Origin: Paenibacillus sp. YYML68 | GTDB lineage: Bacteria; Bacillota; Bacilli; Paenibacillales; NBRC-103111 | Assembly: GCF_027923405.1 (NCBI RefSeq) | Contig: NZ_BQYI01000001.1 | Coordinates: 4,468,501-4,532,500, forward strand | DNA length: 64,000 nt | Direction of reading: 5' to 3' | Part shown: piece after piece, positions 27,029 to 35,731 of the stretch | Layout of the letters: each line of letters begins with the position of its first letter | Numbering within the stretch: the first letter of the stretch is position 1 | Position numbers and translations under genes: made by a program | Notes under the pieces: model-generated | Seen by the model: only the letters and a program-made list of their open reading frames with translations | Database searches by the model: none | Told to the model about the DNA's origin: nothing

Positions 27029-28618
27029 TTGAGACTCTCATCGTATGGAAAGCTAGCTGTACTCGGAATGACCCTGCTCGCATCCTCAGGAACAGCCCAG
27101 GCAGCTGACAATCATGTTACCGTCAAGCTGGTATCTTACGAGGTAAGCATCAATGGCAATAAGGTCGATAATCGCAAGCGTGAATATCCGCTGGTCTCCT
27201 ATAACCATATCACGTACTTCCCCATGACGTGGTATGACTCCAGACTGCTAGGCTTAGAAGCTTCTTGGACCGATCAGGAAGGACTCGTCATCTCCACGGG
27301 TACGGTAACCTCAGCCTACATGCTATACCTATCCCCCTCTCCTACTAATCAAGCTTCAATGAAAGCGACAATACCCGATTTCCAAGTAACGGTGAATGGT
27401 CTGAGCATTGATAATGCCACAGAGCAATACCACGTTCTTATGGTCAACAACATCACTTATTTCCCTTTAACCTGGAAATTTGCTCACGACATGTTCAATT
27501 GGAGCTATGAATGGAGCGAGGCCGAGGGGCTCAAGATTGCCTCCGACAATCCGGTTATCACTACGGTTGCCCTTCCCCCAAGCGCGGTCCAGAATGACGT
27601 CGCTTATTACCAGCACTATTATTACTACATAGAGTCGGAAGGCTCATCCAACCACGTGTACCGATCCTCAGCCGCAGCACCATCCATTAAGGAGCTCGTG
27701 TACTCCTTCGAGGCGGTCTCTAGTAAAGACAAGAGTGTCACCTTCATGCTCAAAGACAACGAGCTCTGGTTCTCCCACCATGCTGGCCAGCTTACGACAG
27801 GACAGAGCGTATTCATCAGGATCGATGAGCATGGACAAGGCGTTGCAGAGCATAGGGGGAACCTCGATTTTGTAAAGACCCCGTCAGGTACCATAATCGT
27901 TCAACAGCATGTTCCACCCGTCGGCAATAACGTTGTGCTCGTGGAGCAAGGTCAATCGGTACAGGATGGCAAAAGTGTGGGCAGCCCCGAGCTGATCTAC
28001 GGCTGGCGAATCCTGAACCCGCCTGGCTACCAACGGAGCTACTCCACGTATGCACAAGGAGATCACTTGTATACGTTAGCATCCGCGTATCCTGTTGTAG
28101 CAGACGGGGATGTCAATAACATCTATCGCATCGACTTAACAACCTATGAAAGCACGAAGGTGGTCAACGCTGCGGTGCGTGATTTTCGAATTATCAACGA
28201 TAAGCTCTATTACGTGAAGGATAGTGATAACGCCCTATACTCCTCTGATCTGGATGGAAATCACGAGCTCCAGCTGTCCGATCGACCTGTAGCAGACTGG
28301 TATCAAGAGATGGATGGGCATGTTTTCTATACCGTGGGTCTACCGAGCGGTGGAGTGCAGCTATTCCAAGCCAACCCGCTCCAAGAAGACACGCTCGTGC
28401 TGGAGGATGTGATCGACAAGGTTCACCTTATTCAGGGTAAGCTGGTGTGCGATCTTGCCCATGACGCAGCCTACGGTGTCAAGATCTTGGATGCCAAGGG
28501 GCAGCTTCAGCTCCCCATTGCCAACCACGCTACCGATGTGTGGGCAGCCGGGGAGACTGTAATAATCACTAATGCAGCTGATGGGACCGTTCGCATTGTT
28601 GAACGATGGGGTGAATAG
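27029..28618 (+). CDS. Secreted protein with two stalk domains and a propeller-like C-terminus
   Basis: I prefer a TTG at 27029, with AAGGAAG eight bases upstream, over an ATG at 27011 that lacks a site. A signal peptide (KLAVLGMTLLASSGTAQA) is followed by two copper-amine-oxidase-like stalk domains, each with an NGxxVDN or NGLSIDN start and an ITYFPMTW or ITYFPLTW core. The last 330 residues contain repeated short blades (YAQGDHLYTLA, IINDKLYYVKDSDNALY, MDGHVFYTVG) like DUF5050 propellers. Such proteins sit at the cell surface of Paenibacillaceae; the function is unknown. It is followed after 59 bp by a small membrane-anchored protein. Confidence 0.8.
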   Translation: MRLSSYGKLAVLGMTLLASSGTAQAADNHVTVKLVSYEVSINGNKVDNRKREYPLVSYNHITYFPMTWYDSRLLGLEASWTDQEGLVISTGTVTSAYMLYLSPSPTNQASMKATIPDFQVTVNGLSIDNATEQYHVLMVNNITYFPLTWKFAHDMFNWSYEWSEAEGLKIASDNPVITTVALPPSAVQNDVAYYQHYYYYIESEGSSNHVYRSSAAAPSIKELVYSFEAVSSKDKSVTFMLKDNELWFSHHAGQLTTGQSVFIRIDEHGQGVAEHRGNLDFVKTPSGTIIVQQHVPPVGNNVVLVEQGQSVQDGKSVGSPELIYGWRILNPPGYQRSYSTYAQGDHLYTLASAYPVVADGDVNNIYRIDLTTYESTKVVNAAVRDFRIINDKLYYVKDSDNALYSSDLDGNHELQLSDRPVADWYQEMDGHVFYTVGLPSGGVQLFQANPLQEDTLVLEDVIDKVHLIQGKLVCDLAHDAAYGVKILDAKGQLQLPIANHATDVWAAGETVIITNAADGTVRIVERWGE

Positions 28619-28677
28619 GCCGCTTATTGTACATGAAAGAAGTGAAGGTCAGCTTAGTAGGTAAGAGAGGAGCCGAC

Positions 28678-29127
28678 TTGATTGTGAAAAAGAACATCTA
28701 TGCACTCATCGTCAGCAGCATGATCATTGGCGCATGCGGTCTTCTTCTTGCGATTCCGAGCCCAACACGTGAAGACGATAAGCCCGCTGTTCTAGAATCA
28801 GCACATGAAATCGCTGTGCACAAGGAAGAGATCACATCTGATAAGATCACATCTGATAATTCCGAAGACGTACTTAAACGCAAATTACAAGCGTACGAGC
28901 AGTTACTGCTCCTTAACGAAAATTATGATCGCAAGAGCAATCGAGATGTGAATGTGACTGATCCTAGTGTCCTTATAAGGCTGGAAGAAACGAAGGAAAA
29001 GCGAGCATTGTTTGATCGGTTTAATCAGGAATTAAACGATAAGTCTAGGCCCGCGGATATATTGCTGAGGGAATTTGAAGAGGCTGCTAGAGAAGTGGCA
29101 GCTAAATATGCTGTAAATCAGAATTAG
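28678..29127 (+). CDS. Small membrane-anchored protein of unknown function
   Basis: AGAGGAG lies five bases before a TTG at 28678. Further in-frame starts exist at 28633 and 28684, so the N-terminus is uncertain. The product has one N-terminal membrane segment (IYALIVSSMIIGACGLLLAI) and then a hydrophilic, charged, mostly helical tail of about 110 residues (KRKLQAYEQLLLLNENYDRK). I recognise no family. Its position behind the stalk-domain gene suggests co-expression. Confidence 0.65.
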   Translation: MIVKKNIYALIVSSMIIGACGLLLAIPSPTREDDKPAVLESAHEIAVHKEEITSDKITSDNSEDVLKRKLQAYEQLLLLNENYDRKSNRDVNVTDPSVLIRLEETKEKRALFDRFNQELNDKSRPADILLREFEEAAREVAAKYAVNQN

Positions 29128-29139
29128 ACTGGATTGCCC

Positions 29140-29171
29140 AATAGCCCCGTCCCTTTACGGACGGGGCTATT
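29140..29171. terminator. Bidirectional terminator-like hairpin
   Basis: AATAGCCCCGTCC pairs exactly with GGACGGGGCTATT around a 6-nt loop, between convergent genes. The AATA/TATT ends give short U-tracts on both strands. Confidence 0.7.
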
Positions 29172-29189
29172 AAGCCCATTACAGCACCC

Positions 29190-30959
29190 CTACGCCCCCG
29201 CCGCCTCCAGAGCGAGCGTGAACGTCTGAGGCTTCGCCCCGGCGTCCGGCTGGAAGTAGACGGCGAGCAGCTGCTCGCCCGAGCGGTCGAGCTCGCCGGT
29301 CGCGAGGTAATGATCGAGCCGGAACGGCAGCACCTCGATCATGACGTGCTTGTGCAGCTCCTTCTCGCCGATGCGCAGCGACGCGAAGCGGTCCGACACC
29401 TGCTGAGGCTGCTCGGCGAGCAGGCGCAGGTAGCTGGCCTGGCGAGACTTGTCGAGCGTGAAGTCCCACCATATTTTGCGAGGCTTATACTTGTGGTTCA
29501 AGAAATAATCGAGCTTCATCAGCCCTTCGATCACATCGAGCCCCTCGGTGCCGCGATGCTGCAGGAACGAGCGCAGTCGCGTGAACAGATCCTCGAGCTG
29601 GTGGCCGATCTTCTGCCAGCCCTGCTGCTCCCAATAGTCTCCGAACTGCTGGAAGAAGTCGAACGCCGAGGTGAACTCGCGCTCGATCAAGTAGTGAACC
29701 GTATGGTCCATCCGGTGCGCGTTCCAATATTTCTCCAGCACATCCTCCACCCGCTTAATCCGCACGAGATCCGAGAAGGGCAGAATGTCATTGCCGAGTA
29801 TCTCATACGGCGCGTGGTCCATGTAGATGTAGCCGTACTTGTCCGCATCGTGACGCATGCCCGTACCGCGGAGCATCTTCAAGAAGCCGAGCTGCAGCTC
29901 TTCCGGTCCGAGTGCGAACACGTCGTTGAACGTCTTGCGGAACGAGCCGTAATCCTCCTCCGGCAGTCCGGCGATGAGGTCCAAGTGCTGGTCAATCTTG
30001 CCGCTCTCCTTCACCATCGTCACCGTGCGGGTCAGCTTCGCGAAGTTCTGCCTCCGCTTGACGAGGCTGTTCGTCAGGTCGTTCGTCGACTGGACACCAA
30101 TCTCGAAGCGGAATATACCCGGCGGGGCATGCTCACGCAAGTAGTCGAGCACCTCGGGGCGCATAATGTCAGCCGTAATCTCGAACTGGAACACACAGCC
30201 CTGATGATGCTGGATCAAGAAGTCGAACATCTCCAGTGCGTACTCACGCTTAATGTTAAAAGTCCGATCGACGAACTTAATCAGCTTCGCGCCCGCTCCG
30301 ATCAAGTACAACAGGTCGCTCTTCGTCCGCTCGATGTCGAAGTACCGCACGCCGACCTCAATCGAGGACAGGCAGAACTGGCAGCTGAACGGACAGCCGC
30401 GGCTCGTCTCGAAGTAGACGACGCGATTAGCCAGACTTGGCACATCCTCAGCGAACCGATGCGGGGTCGGCAGCTCGTCCAGCGGCACCTTCGGCCGCGG
30501 CGGGTTCAGGATGACCCGGTCATCCTTACGGTAGGCGAGTCCGAACACACTGTACAGCGCCCGCGAGCCCCTGAGCTCCGTCAGCAGATGATGGAACGTC
30601 TCCTCCCCCTCGCCCATCACGATGTAGTCGACATCAGGCAGACGGTTCATCCAATACTCCGTATCGTAGGACACCTCCGGTCCGCCGAGGACGATGGTGA
30701 GGTCGGGCATAATTTTGCGAAGCATATTGACGACGACGATCGTCTCTTCAATGTTCCAGATGTAGCACGAGAAGCCGACGACGTCCGGCCGCTTGCTGTA
30801 CAGATCCGACACGATGTTCATCGCAGGGTCCTTGATCGTATATTCTGCGATGTGGATGCCGGGAAAATCCCGCTCGCTAAACGCCTTCAAATAGCGCAGC
30901 GCGAGCGATGTATGAATATATTTCGCGTTAAGCGTCGATAGCACAATGTTTAAGCTCAT
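29190..30959 (-). CDS. B12-binding domain radical SAM protein (DUF4080 type)
   Basis: The 589-residue protein begins with a cobalamin-binding-like Rossmann domain (VGFSCYIWNIEETIVVVNML ... VLGGPEVSYDTE). A radical SAM domain follows, with ETSRGCPFSCQFCLSS supplying the three cluster cysteines and LIKFVDRTFN after it. A C-terminal DUF4080 region is present. The reaction is unknown; relatives are widespread in Firmicutes and often annotated only by domain. It is a single gene between two convergent or divergent neighbours. Confidence 0.9.
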   Translation of the reverse strand: MSLNIVLSTLNAKYIHTSLALRYLKAFSERDFPGIHIAEYTIKDPAMNIVSDLYSKRPDVVGFSCYIWNIEETIVVVNMLRKIMPDLTIVLGGPEVSYDTEYWMNRLPDVDYIVMGEGEETFHHLLTELRGSRALYSVFGLAYRKDDRVILNPPRPKVPLDELPTPHRFAEDVPSLANRVVYFETSRGCPFSCQFCLSSIEVGVRYFDIERTKSDLLYLIGAGAKLIKFVDRTFNIKREYALEMFDFLIQHHQGCVFQFEITADIMRPEVLDYLREHAPPGIFRFEIGVQSTNDLTNSLVKRRQNFAKLTRTVTMVKESGKIDQHLDLIAGLPEEDYGSFRKTFNDVFALGPEELQLGFLKMLRGTGMRHDADKYGYIYMDHAPYEILGNDILPFSDLVRIKRVEDVLEKYWNAHRMDHTVHYLIEREFTSAFDFFQQFGDYWEQQGWQKIGHQLEDLFTRLRSFLQHRGTEGLDVIEGLMKLDYFLNHKYKPRKIWWDFTLDKSRQASYLRLLAEQPQQVSDRFASLRIGEKELHKHVMIEVLPFRLDHYLATGELDRSGEQLLAVYFQPDAGAKPQTFTLALEAAGA

Positions 30960-31094
30960 GAATGCAACCTCTTTATCCGTTGGTAAGTACCCCTATTCTA
31001 CACGTAATCGACAGCGAACACAAAAAAAGAAAATGGCACCTCGCGGCCCATTTTCTCCTCATCAAGCAGTATATTGATCAGCTCTCCTGCGCGG

Positions 31095-31319
31095 CTAAAC
31101 CATGCGACCCGGCTGCATCCAATCGGTATTCGGCGTTACAGCCTCCAGCATAAACTGATCCTGACGCTCATCGTTCCATACGGTAGCCTGCGTCTGCAGC
31201 TGCTCCTCGACCTGCTCCTTCTGCTGCACGAGGTCGAGCACATCGCCGTCGGCGGCATTGATGTTCAGCTGAAGTCGGTTGCGGTCGTCGAGTCTTTTCG
31301 CCATCTGATACAAAATCAT
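31095..31319 (-). CDS. Small hydrophilic protein of unknown function
   Basis: The 74-codon frame (or 69 from the internal ATG of MAKRLDDRNRL) has GAAAGGAACG about ten bases before the start. The sequence is charged and Gln-rich (VQQKEQVEEQLQTQ), with no membrane segment. A promoter-like pair (TTGATG, 17 bp, TAATGT) lies at about 31375-31403 on the minus strand, inside the motif shared with 19469-19529. I recognise no family. Confidence 0.55.
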   Translation of the reverse strand: MILYQMAKRLDDRNRLQLNINAADGDVLDLVQQKEQVEEQLQTQATVWNDERQDQFMLEAVTPNTDWMQPGRMV

Positions 31320-31387
31320 GGGGTTAATCGTTCCTTTCGCCAGGTGAATTCCTGTTCACTAGTCTACAGGCTGAACATTAAGACAAG

Positions 31388-31415
31388 ATTAGCGGAGCAT
31401 CAACGTGGCATTAAA
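31388..31415 (-). promoter_or_regulatory. Copy of the GGAGCATCAA motif, overlapping a promoter-like site
   Basis: ATTAGCGGAGCATCAA and the following ..GGCATTAAA match the left half of the palindrome at 19469-19529 at most positions. On the minus strand the TTGATG within it could serve as a -35, with TAATGT 17 bases on. Confidence 0.35.
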
Positions 31416-31546
31416 TCTTCAGTTCGTCCGCTTACCTCGTTCATCTTATTCACCTGTGCGCGATTAGTTTTTCCCATATATACCGATTGTTATGTAAAAG
31501 GGTGTACGGCCCCGCTCCATCGCCTACTTACCTGCGCACCGCAGAC

Positions 31547-32659
31547 CTACTCCCACTTGAACGTCCAGGTCGCCACCGCGAACGCGACGACGAGCCAGCC
31601 GCCGAGGAACAGCGCCTCGACCCACAGTCCGCCGAGCCCTGTGCCGACGTTCATCACTTGACGCAGCGCCGTGGACAGATGGGTGATCGGGATGAGCCGC
31701 ACGAGCGGCTGCAGGAATTCAGGCATGTTCTGTATCGGGAAAAAGACGCCCCCGACGAACATCATCGGGAACGAGAGGAAGCCTGCGATCGGCCCCGCGC
31801 TCTCCGGTGTCTTGGCGATACCTGCTACGATGAACCCGGTCGCCATGAAGGCGAGCGTCCCGAGCACGATGAAGCTGAGCAGCAGCAGCCACGAGCCGTT
31901 CACCTGCGTGCCGAACAGGAAGTAGCCGACGAGCAGCACGAGCACGGCCTGCAGACCGTTCAGCACGAGCCGTGCCGTAATCTGCGAGGCGATGAACGTC
32001 GACGCCTTGAGCGTCGTGCTCTGCATTCGTCTCAGAATGCCGCGCTCGCGCCATGAGGCGATCTGACCGGAGACGCCGTTCAAGTTGTTCGACATGATCA
32101 TCATGGCGAGTATGCCCGGCACGAGGAAGTCGATGTAGCGCAGCTGCAGCGACTGGACGCCCTGCGGCTTCAGCACGACCGACGACGTGTAGCCGGCGAG
32201 CTCCTTATCGACGCGGTCGATGACCGGCGCGAGCAGCTGCAGCCCGAGCGTTGACGCGGTCGTGTTCGTCTGATCGTAGTACACCTGCACCTCGACGGCG
32301 GGCTGCACTGGCTGTGGGCCTTGGCTGCGCTCCTTGAGCTTCTGCTCGTACCCCTGCGGAATGACGAGCACGAGCTGCTGGTTGCCATTCTCAAGGGCGG
32401 CCAGCTCCTGCTCAAGATCCGTGGACGGCGTCAGCTTGAGCACCGGGTCGCTCTGCAGCGACTGCACGAGCGATTGCGACAGAGCTGACTGATCCTGATC
32501 GAGCACGGCTCCTGTTACGGATACGGGATTGTCCTTGCCGAGGAACGTGCCGAGCATGATCATGAAGAAGATCGGGAACGCCGTCATCCATAGCAGCACC
32601 TGACGATTGCGCGCGAACAGCCGCAGCTGTGCGAGCGTGAGTTGAATATATGCATTCAT
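31547..32659 (-). CDS. ABC transporter permease (ABC-2 type)
   Basis: The 370-residue protein has one N-terminal membrane helix, a large outer loop (residues about 45-190) and five C-terminal helices. These include the conserved FLVPGILAMMIMSNNL and the MFVGGVFFPIQNMPEFLQPL region of ABC2_membrane_3 exporters. It is preceded by its ATPase with a 4-bp overlap. Such pairs export drugs, peptides or lipids; the cargo is not predictable. Confidence 0.9.
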   Translation of the reverse strand: MNAYIQLTLAQLRLFARNRQVLLWMTAFPIFFMIMLGTFLGKDNPVSVTGAVLDQDQSALSQSLVQSLQSDPVLKLTPSTDLEQELAALENGNQQLVLVIPQGYEQKLKERSQGPQPVQPAVEVQVYYDQTNTTASTLGLQLLAPVIDRVDKELAGYTSSVVLKPQGVQSLQLRYIDFLVPGILAMMIMSNNLNGVSGQIASWRERGILRRMQSTTLKASTFIASQITARLVLNGLQAVLVLLVGYFLFGTQVNGSWLLLLSFIVLGTLAFMATGFIVAGIAKTPESAGPIAGFLSFPMMFVGGVFFPIQNMPEFLQPLVRLIPITHLSTALRQVMNVGTGLGGLWVEALFLGGWLVVAFAVATWTFKWE

Positions 32660-33633
32660 GCTTCTCTCAGGCTCCTTCCGGTCATATGGATGAACACGTC
32701 CTCTAGCGTCGCCGTGCGGGTCTGCAGGTCATGCACCTTCCAATTGTATTGCGTCGATCGGTTAATAAAATCAACGAGCGTCCGCTGCAGCTCATCGGTG
32801 TACAGCACGTACTGGTCGTGGCGGACGTCGACCTGCTTCACGCCCTCGACCTGCCGCAGCTGCTGCAGATGGAGCGGCTCCTTCCCTTGACCGCTCGCAG
32901 AGGCGGTGCTGCCCGCGAGCTCGGCGTCAAGCAGCCGGAACTCGATGGCGTTCTCGCTCTGCAGGCTGCGTACGAGCGCTGCAGGCGTATCGAGCGCGAT
33001 GACCTTGCCGCTCTCGATGAGGCAGATGCGGTCGCACAGCACGTGCGCTTCTTCCATATAATGCGTGCTGAGCACGACCGTCTTGCCGCGCTCCTTCAGA
33101 CGGAGGACGATGTCCCAGAGCGTGCGCCGCGCCTGCGGGTCGAGCCCTGTCGTCGGTTCGTCGAGGAAGACGACCTGCGGATCGTTGACGAGCGCTAGCG
33201 CGATGGCGAGACGCTGCTTCTGACCGCCGGAGAGATGCTTGACGCGATCGTTTCTTTTGTCCGTCAGGATCATATCCTCAAGAAGCGGCTCAATCGGTAC
33301 AGATGACGGGTAGAAGCTCGCGTACATGCGAATAATCTCCTCGACCTGCAGCAGATCGAACAGCGACGTCGACTGCAGCTGCACGCCGATCACCTGCTTC
33401 ACCCGATTCAGCTCGGTACGCGTGTCGTAGCCAGCGACGAGCGCCCTGCCCTCATCCGGCCGCCGCAGCCCCTCCAGCATCTCCATCGTCGTCGTCTTGC
33501 CCGCCCCATTGGGCCCGAGCAGCCCGAACACCTCACCCTTCCGGACTTCAAAATGCACCCCGTTCACCGCCGTATGCGTCCCGTACCGCTTCACGAGGCC
33601 TTGCGCTTGAATCATGATTTCATTGGTGGACAT
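32656..33633 (-). CDS. ABC transporter ATP-binding protein
   Basis: The 325-residue ATPase has Walker A LLGPNGAGKTTTMEML, signature LSGGQKQRLAIALAL, Walker B VVFLDEPTTGLD and the H-loop VVLSTHYMEEA. The C-terminal ~90 residues resemble the DUF4162 extension of drug-export ATPases. It overlaps the permease gene by 4 bp, so the two are coupled. It has a clear promoter upstream and no regulator gene beside it. Confidence 0.93.
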   Translation of the reverse strand: MSTNEIMIQAQGLVKRYGTHTAVNGVHFEVRKGEVFGLLGPNGAGKTTTMEMLEGLRRPDEGRALVAGYDTRTELNRVKQVIGVQLQSTSLFDLLQVEEIIRMYASFYPSSVPIEPLLEDMILTDKRNDRVKHLSGGQKQRLAIALALVNDPQVVFLDEPTTGLDPQARRTLWDIVLRLKERGKTVVLSTHYMEEAHVLCDRICLIESGKVIALDTPAALVRSLQSENAIEFRLLDAELAGSTASASGQGKEPLHLQQLRQVEGVKQVDVRHDQYVLYTDELQRTLVDFINRSTQYNWKVHDLQTRTATLEDVFIHMTGRSLREA

Positions 33634-33690
33634 GAATTCACTCCTTATGGCTCCTATGACGTGAAGCAGCTATCCTTGGTTATCTGTTCC

Positions 33691-33720
33691 ATTATAGCAC
33701 CGGGGGGTGAGGCGGGACAA
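33691..33720 (-). promoter_or_regulatory. Promoter of the ABC exporter operon
   Basis: On the minus strand TTGTCC and a perfect TATAAT are separated by 18 bases, 58 bp before the ATPase start. Confidence 0.65.
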
Positions 33721-33793
33721 AGGAAGTGCGGGGGTATGAGGCGGGAGTTGGGAATGGGGGGACGGGAGATGGGTTGGGGGGTGAGCGGACGGG
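33702..33793 (+). other. G-rich tract with G-quadruplex potential
   Basis: The plus strand holds at least nine runs of three or more G with short loops (for example GGGAATGGGGGGACGGG). They lie between the exporter promoter and rlmD, and the tract overlaps the -35 side of that promoter. The rest of 33634-33995 shows no gene; open frames there are low-complexity. Confidence 0.55.
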
Positions 33794-33995
33794 ATATGAA
33801 CGCGTGTTGTACTCTCTGCTAAGCGCCTGCGTGCATGATGCCAGGCCTGCTGCACCTGTCAAGTACGCTGCCACCCATGTCCACTCCCGCCGCTCCGGCC
33901 TTGTACGCATGAGCGTCGGAGCTGCTAACGCTGCTCCCGTCCTGCATGGTATAGTAGTAGCTATAGCACACAAGGTGAAACGGAGCGAATACACG

Positions 33996-35723
33996 ATGAC
34001 GAACAGAACACCGAAGTCAGGTGATAATCAACATAGCGGTACGAAGCAACGGACAGGCGGCAGCGGAGGAGTAGTCTCGGGGCATGGGAAGCATCGGGAG
34101 CAAGGGGGGCTTACGTCGTCGAAGACGAGTTCACGCGGTGGTCGAGCCACGCATTCTGCTTCCTCTCAGGCAAATTCACGAGCTGGTCGTGGCACGCATT
34201 CTGCATCCTCTCCGACAAGCTCACGTGCTGGTCGTGGGACGCATTCGGCATCCTCTCAGGCGAGCTCACGTGCTGGTCGTGGGACGCATTCTGCATCCTC
34301 TCAGGCGAGTTTACATGCAGATCGACCGAGGCAACGGGCCGCTGCGACTGCTGAGGATCTTCGGGTCGGCGATCCGATCGTCGTCACGATCAAGCGGATC
34401 GGCATTAACGGCGAAGGTGTCGGCTACTTCAAGCGGAAGGCCGTCTTCATCATCGGCGCCCTCCCGGATGAGGTCGTGAAGGCGAAGGTGACGCGCATTG
34501 AAGGTGGTTTTATTGAGGCGGCGTTGACTGAGGTGGAGAAAGCGTCCCCCCATCGGCAGACGCCTCCGTGCCCCGTGTACGACGCCTGTGGCGGCTGTCA
34601 GCTGCAGCACATGAGCTACGAGGGTCAGCTGCAGGCCAAGGAGGAGCTCGTCCGCGAAGCCTTCCGCCGCTATGCGTCGATGGATTCGATCCCGCTGCGG
34701 CCCATCCTCGGCATGGATGATCCTTGGGGCTACCGCAACAAGGCGCAGCTACAGCTCGCCGCAGAAGCTGATAAGGTCGTCGCCGGTCTGTATGCCTCCG
34801 GCAGTCACAAGCTGATCGACATCAGCGGCTGCGCGGTGCAGGACCCGGCGGTCAATGAAGTGATGGAGCATGTCTCACGCCTGCTGCATGAGCTGAGCAT
34901 CCCGATCTACCAAGAACGCACGCGCCAGGGCGTCGTCCGTACCCTTGTCGCCCGTGTCGCACGGTCGACTGGCAACATGCAGCTGACGTTCATCACAGCT
35001 GCCGACCGTATTCCCGACGTCGACCGACTCGTCAGGCGTATCCGACAAGATCTGCCGCAGATCGTCTCCATCGCGCAAAATATAAACAGCTCGAAGACGA
35101 GTCTCGTCTTCGGCGATCGAACCCGCCTGCTCTGGGGCAGCGAGCGGCTGGAGGAAGCACTCGGCGACGTGCGCTTCTCGCTGTCGCCGCGCGCCTTCTT
35201 CCAGCTCAACCCGGCGCAGACGGTGAAGCTGTACGATGCGGCCAAGGAGGCCGCTGCTCTAATCGGCGACGAGCTCGTCGTCGACGCCTACTGCGGCAGC
35301 GGCACCATTGGCCTGTGGCTCGCCCCGCACGCCCGCGAGGTGCGGGGCATCGAGATCATCCCCGAGGCGGTCGAAGACGCCCGGGACAACGCTCGGGCGA
35401 GCGGCGCCGACAACGCTCGCTTCTATGTCGGGCAGGCGGAGCGCCTCCTGCCCGAGTGGGTGCGCGCCGGCATTCGACCACAAGTCATTGTGGTCGATCC
35501 GCCGCGCACCGGCTGCGATCGCGCGCTGCTGCAAGCGATCGCCGAGGCGAAGCCTGCACGACTCGTCTACGTGTCGTGCAACCCGTCCACGCTCGCGAAG
35601 GACTGTCGCGAGCTGCTCGGGCAAGGCTACCGGCTGGAGTGGATCCAGCCGGTAGATATGTTTCCGCAGACGAGTCATGTGGAGGTGATAGTGAGACTTG
35701 AAAGAAAAGATACAGTCCAATAA
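33996..35723 (+). CDS. rlmD: 23S rRNA (uracil-5-)-methyltransferase, RlmD/RlmCD family
   Basis: The start is set at ATG 33996 (MTNRTPKSGD), preceded by CGGAG; the frame is open further upstream only through G-rich low-complexity DNA. The 575-residue protein has an unusual N-terminal tail with four 15-residue repeats (SSRAGRGTHSASSQA). A TRAM domain follows (VVTIKRIGINGEGVGYFKRK), then a cysteine cluster (CPVYDACGGCQLQH) for an Fe-S centre, the SAM domain (VVDAYCGSGTIGLWLA) and the catalytic YVSCNPSTLAKDC. It forms m5U in 23S rRNA. The last residues (KDTVQ) may be altered, since the serine recombinase begins 8 bp after the stop. Confidence 0.93.
   Translation: MTNRTPKSGDNQHSGTKQRTGGSGGVVSGHGKHREQGGLTSSKTSSRGGRATHSASSQANSRAGRGTHSASSPTSSRAGRGTHSASSQASSRAGRGTHSASSQASLHADRPRQRAAATAEDLRVGDPIVVTIKRIGINGEGVGYFKRKAVFIIGALPDEVVKAKVTRIEGGFIEAALTEVEKASPHRQTPPCPVYDACGGCQLQHMSYEGQLQAKEELVREAFRRYASMDSIPLRPILGMDDPWGYRNKAQLQLAAEADKVVAGLYASGSHKLIDISGCAVQDPAVNEVMEHVSRLLHELSIPIYQERTRQGVVRTLVARVARSTGNMQLTFITAADRIPDVDRLVRRIRQDLPQIVSIAQNINSSKTSLVFGDRTRLLWGSERLEEALGDVRFSLSPRAFFQLNPAQTVKLYDAAKEAAALIGDELVVDAYCGSGTIGLWLAPHAREVRGIEIIPEAVEDARDNARASGADNARFYVGQAERLLPEWVRAGIRPQVIVVDPPRTGCDRALLQAIAEAKPARLVYVSCNPSTLAKDCRELLGQGYRLEWIQPVDMFPQTSHVEVIVRLERKDTVQ
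34128..34312 (+). repeat. Tandem repeat, 4 x 45 bp plus a partial copy, in rlmD
   Basis: Copies at 34128, 34173, 34218 and 34263 each encode a 15-residue Ser/Arg/Gly unit (SSRAGRGTHSASSQA), with a decayed fifth. It forms a disordered basic tail before the TRAM domain. A length that is a multiple of three keeps the gene open. Confidence 0.88.
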
Positions 35724-35731
35724 ACTGTACC

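Noticed and set aside
29310..30941. 543-codon forward frame opposite the radical SAM gene
   Set aside because: Antisense shadow of a well-supported gene in GC-rich DNA.
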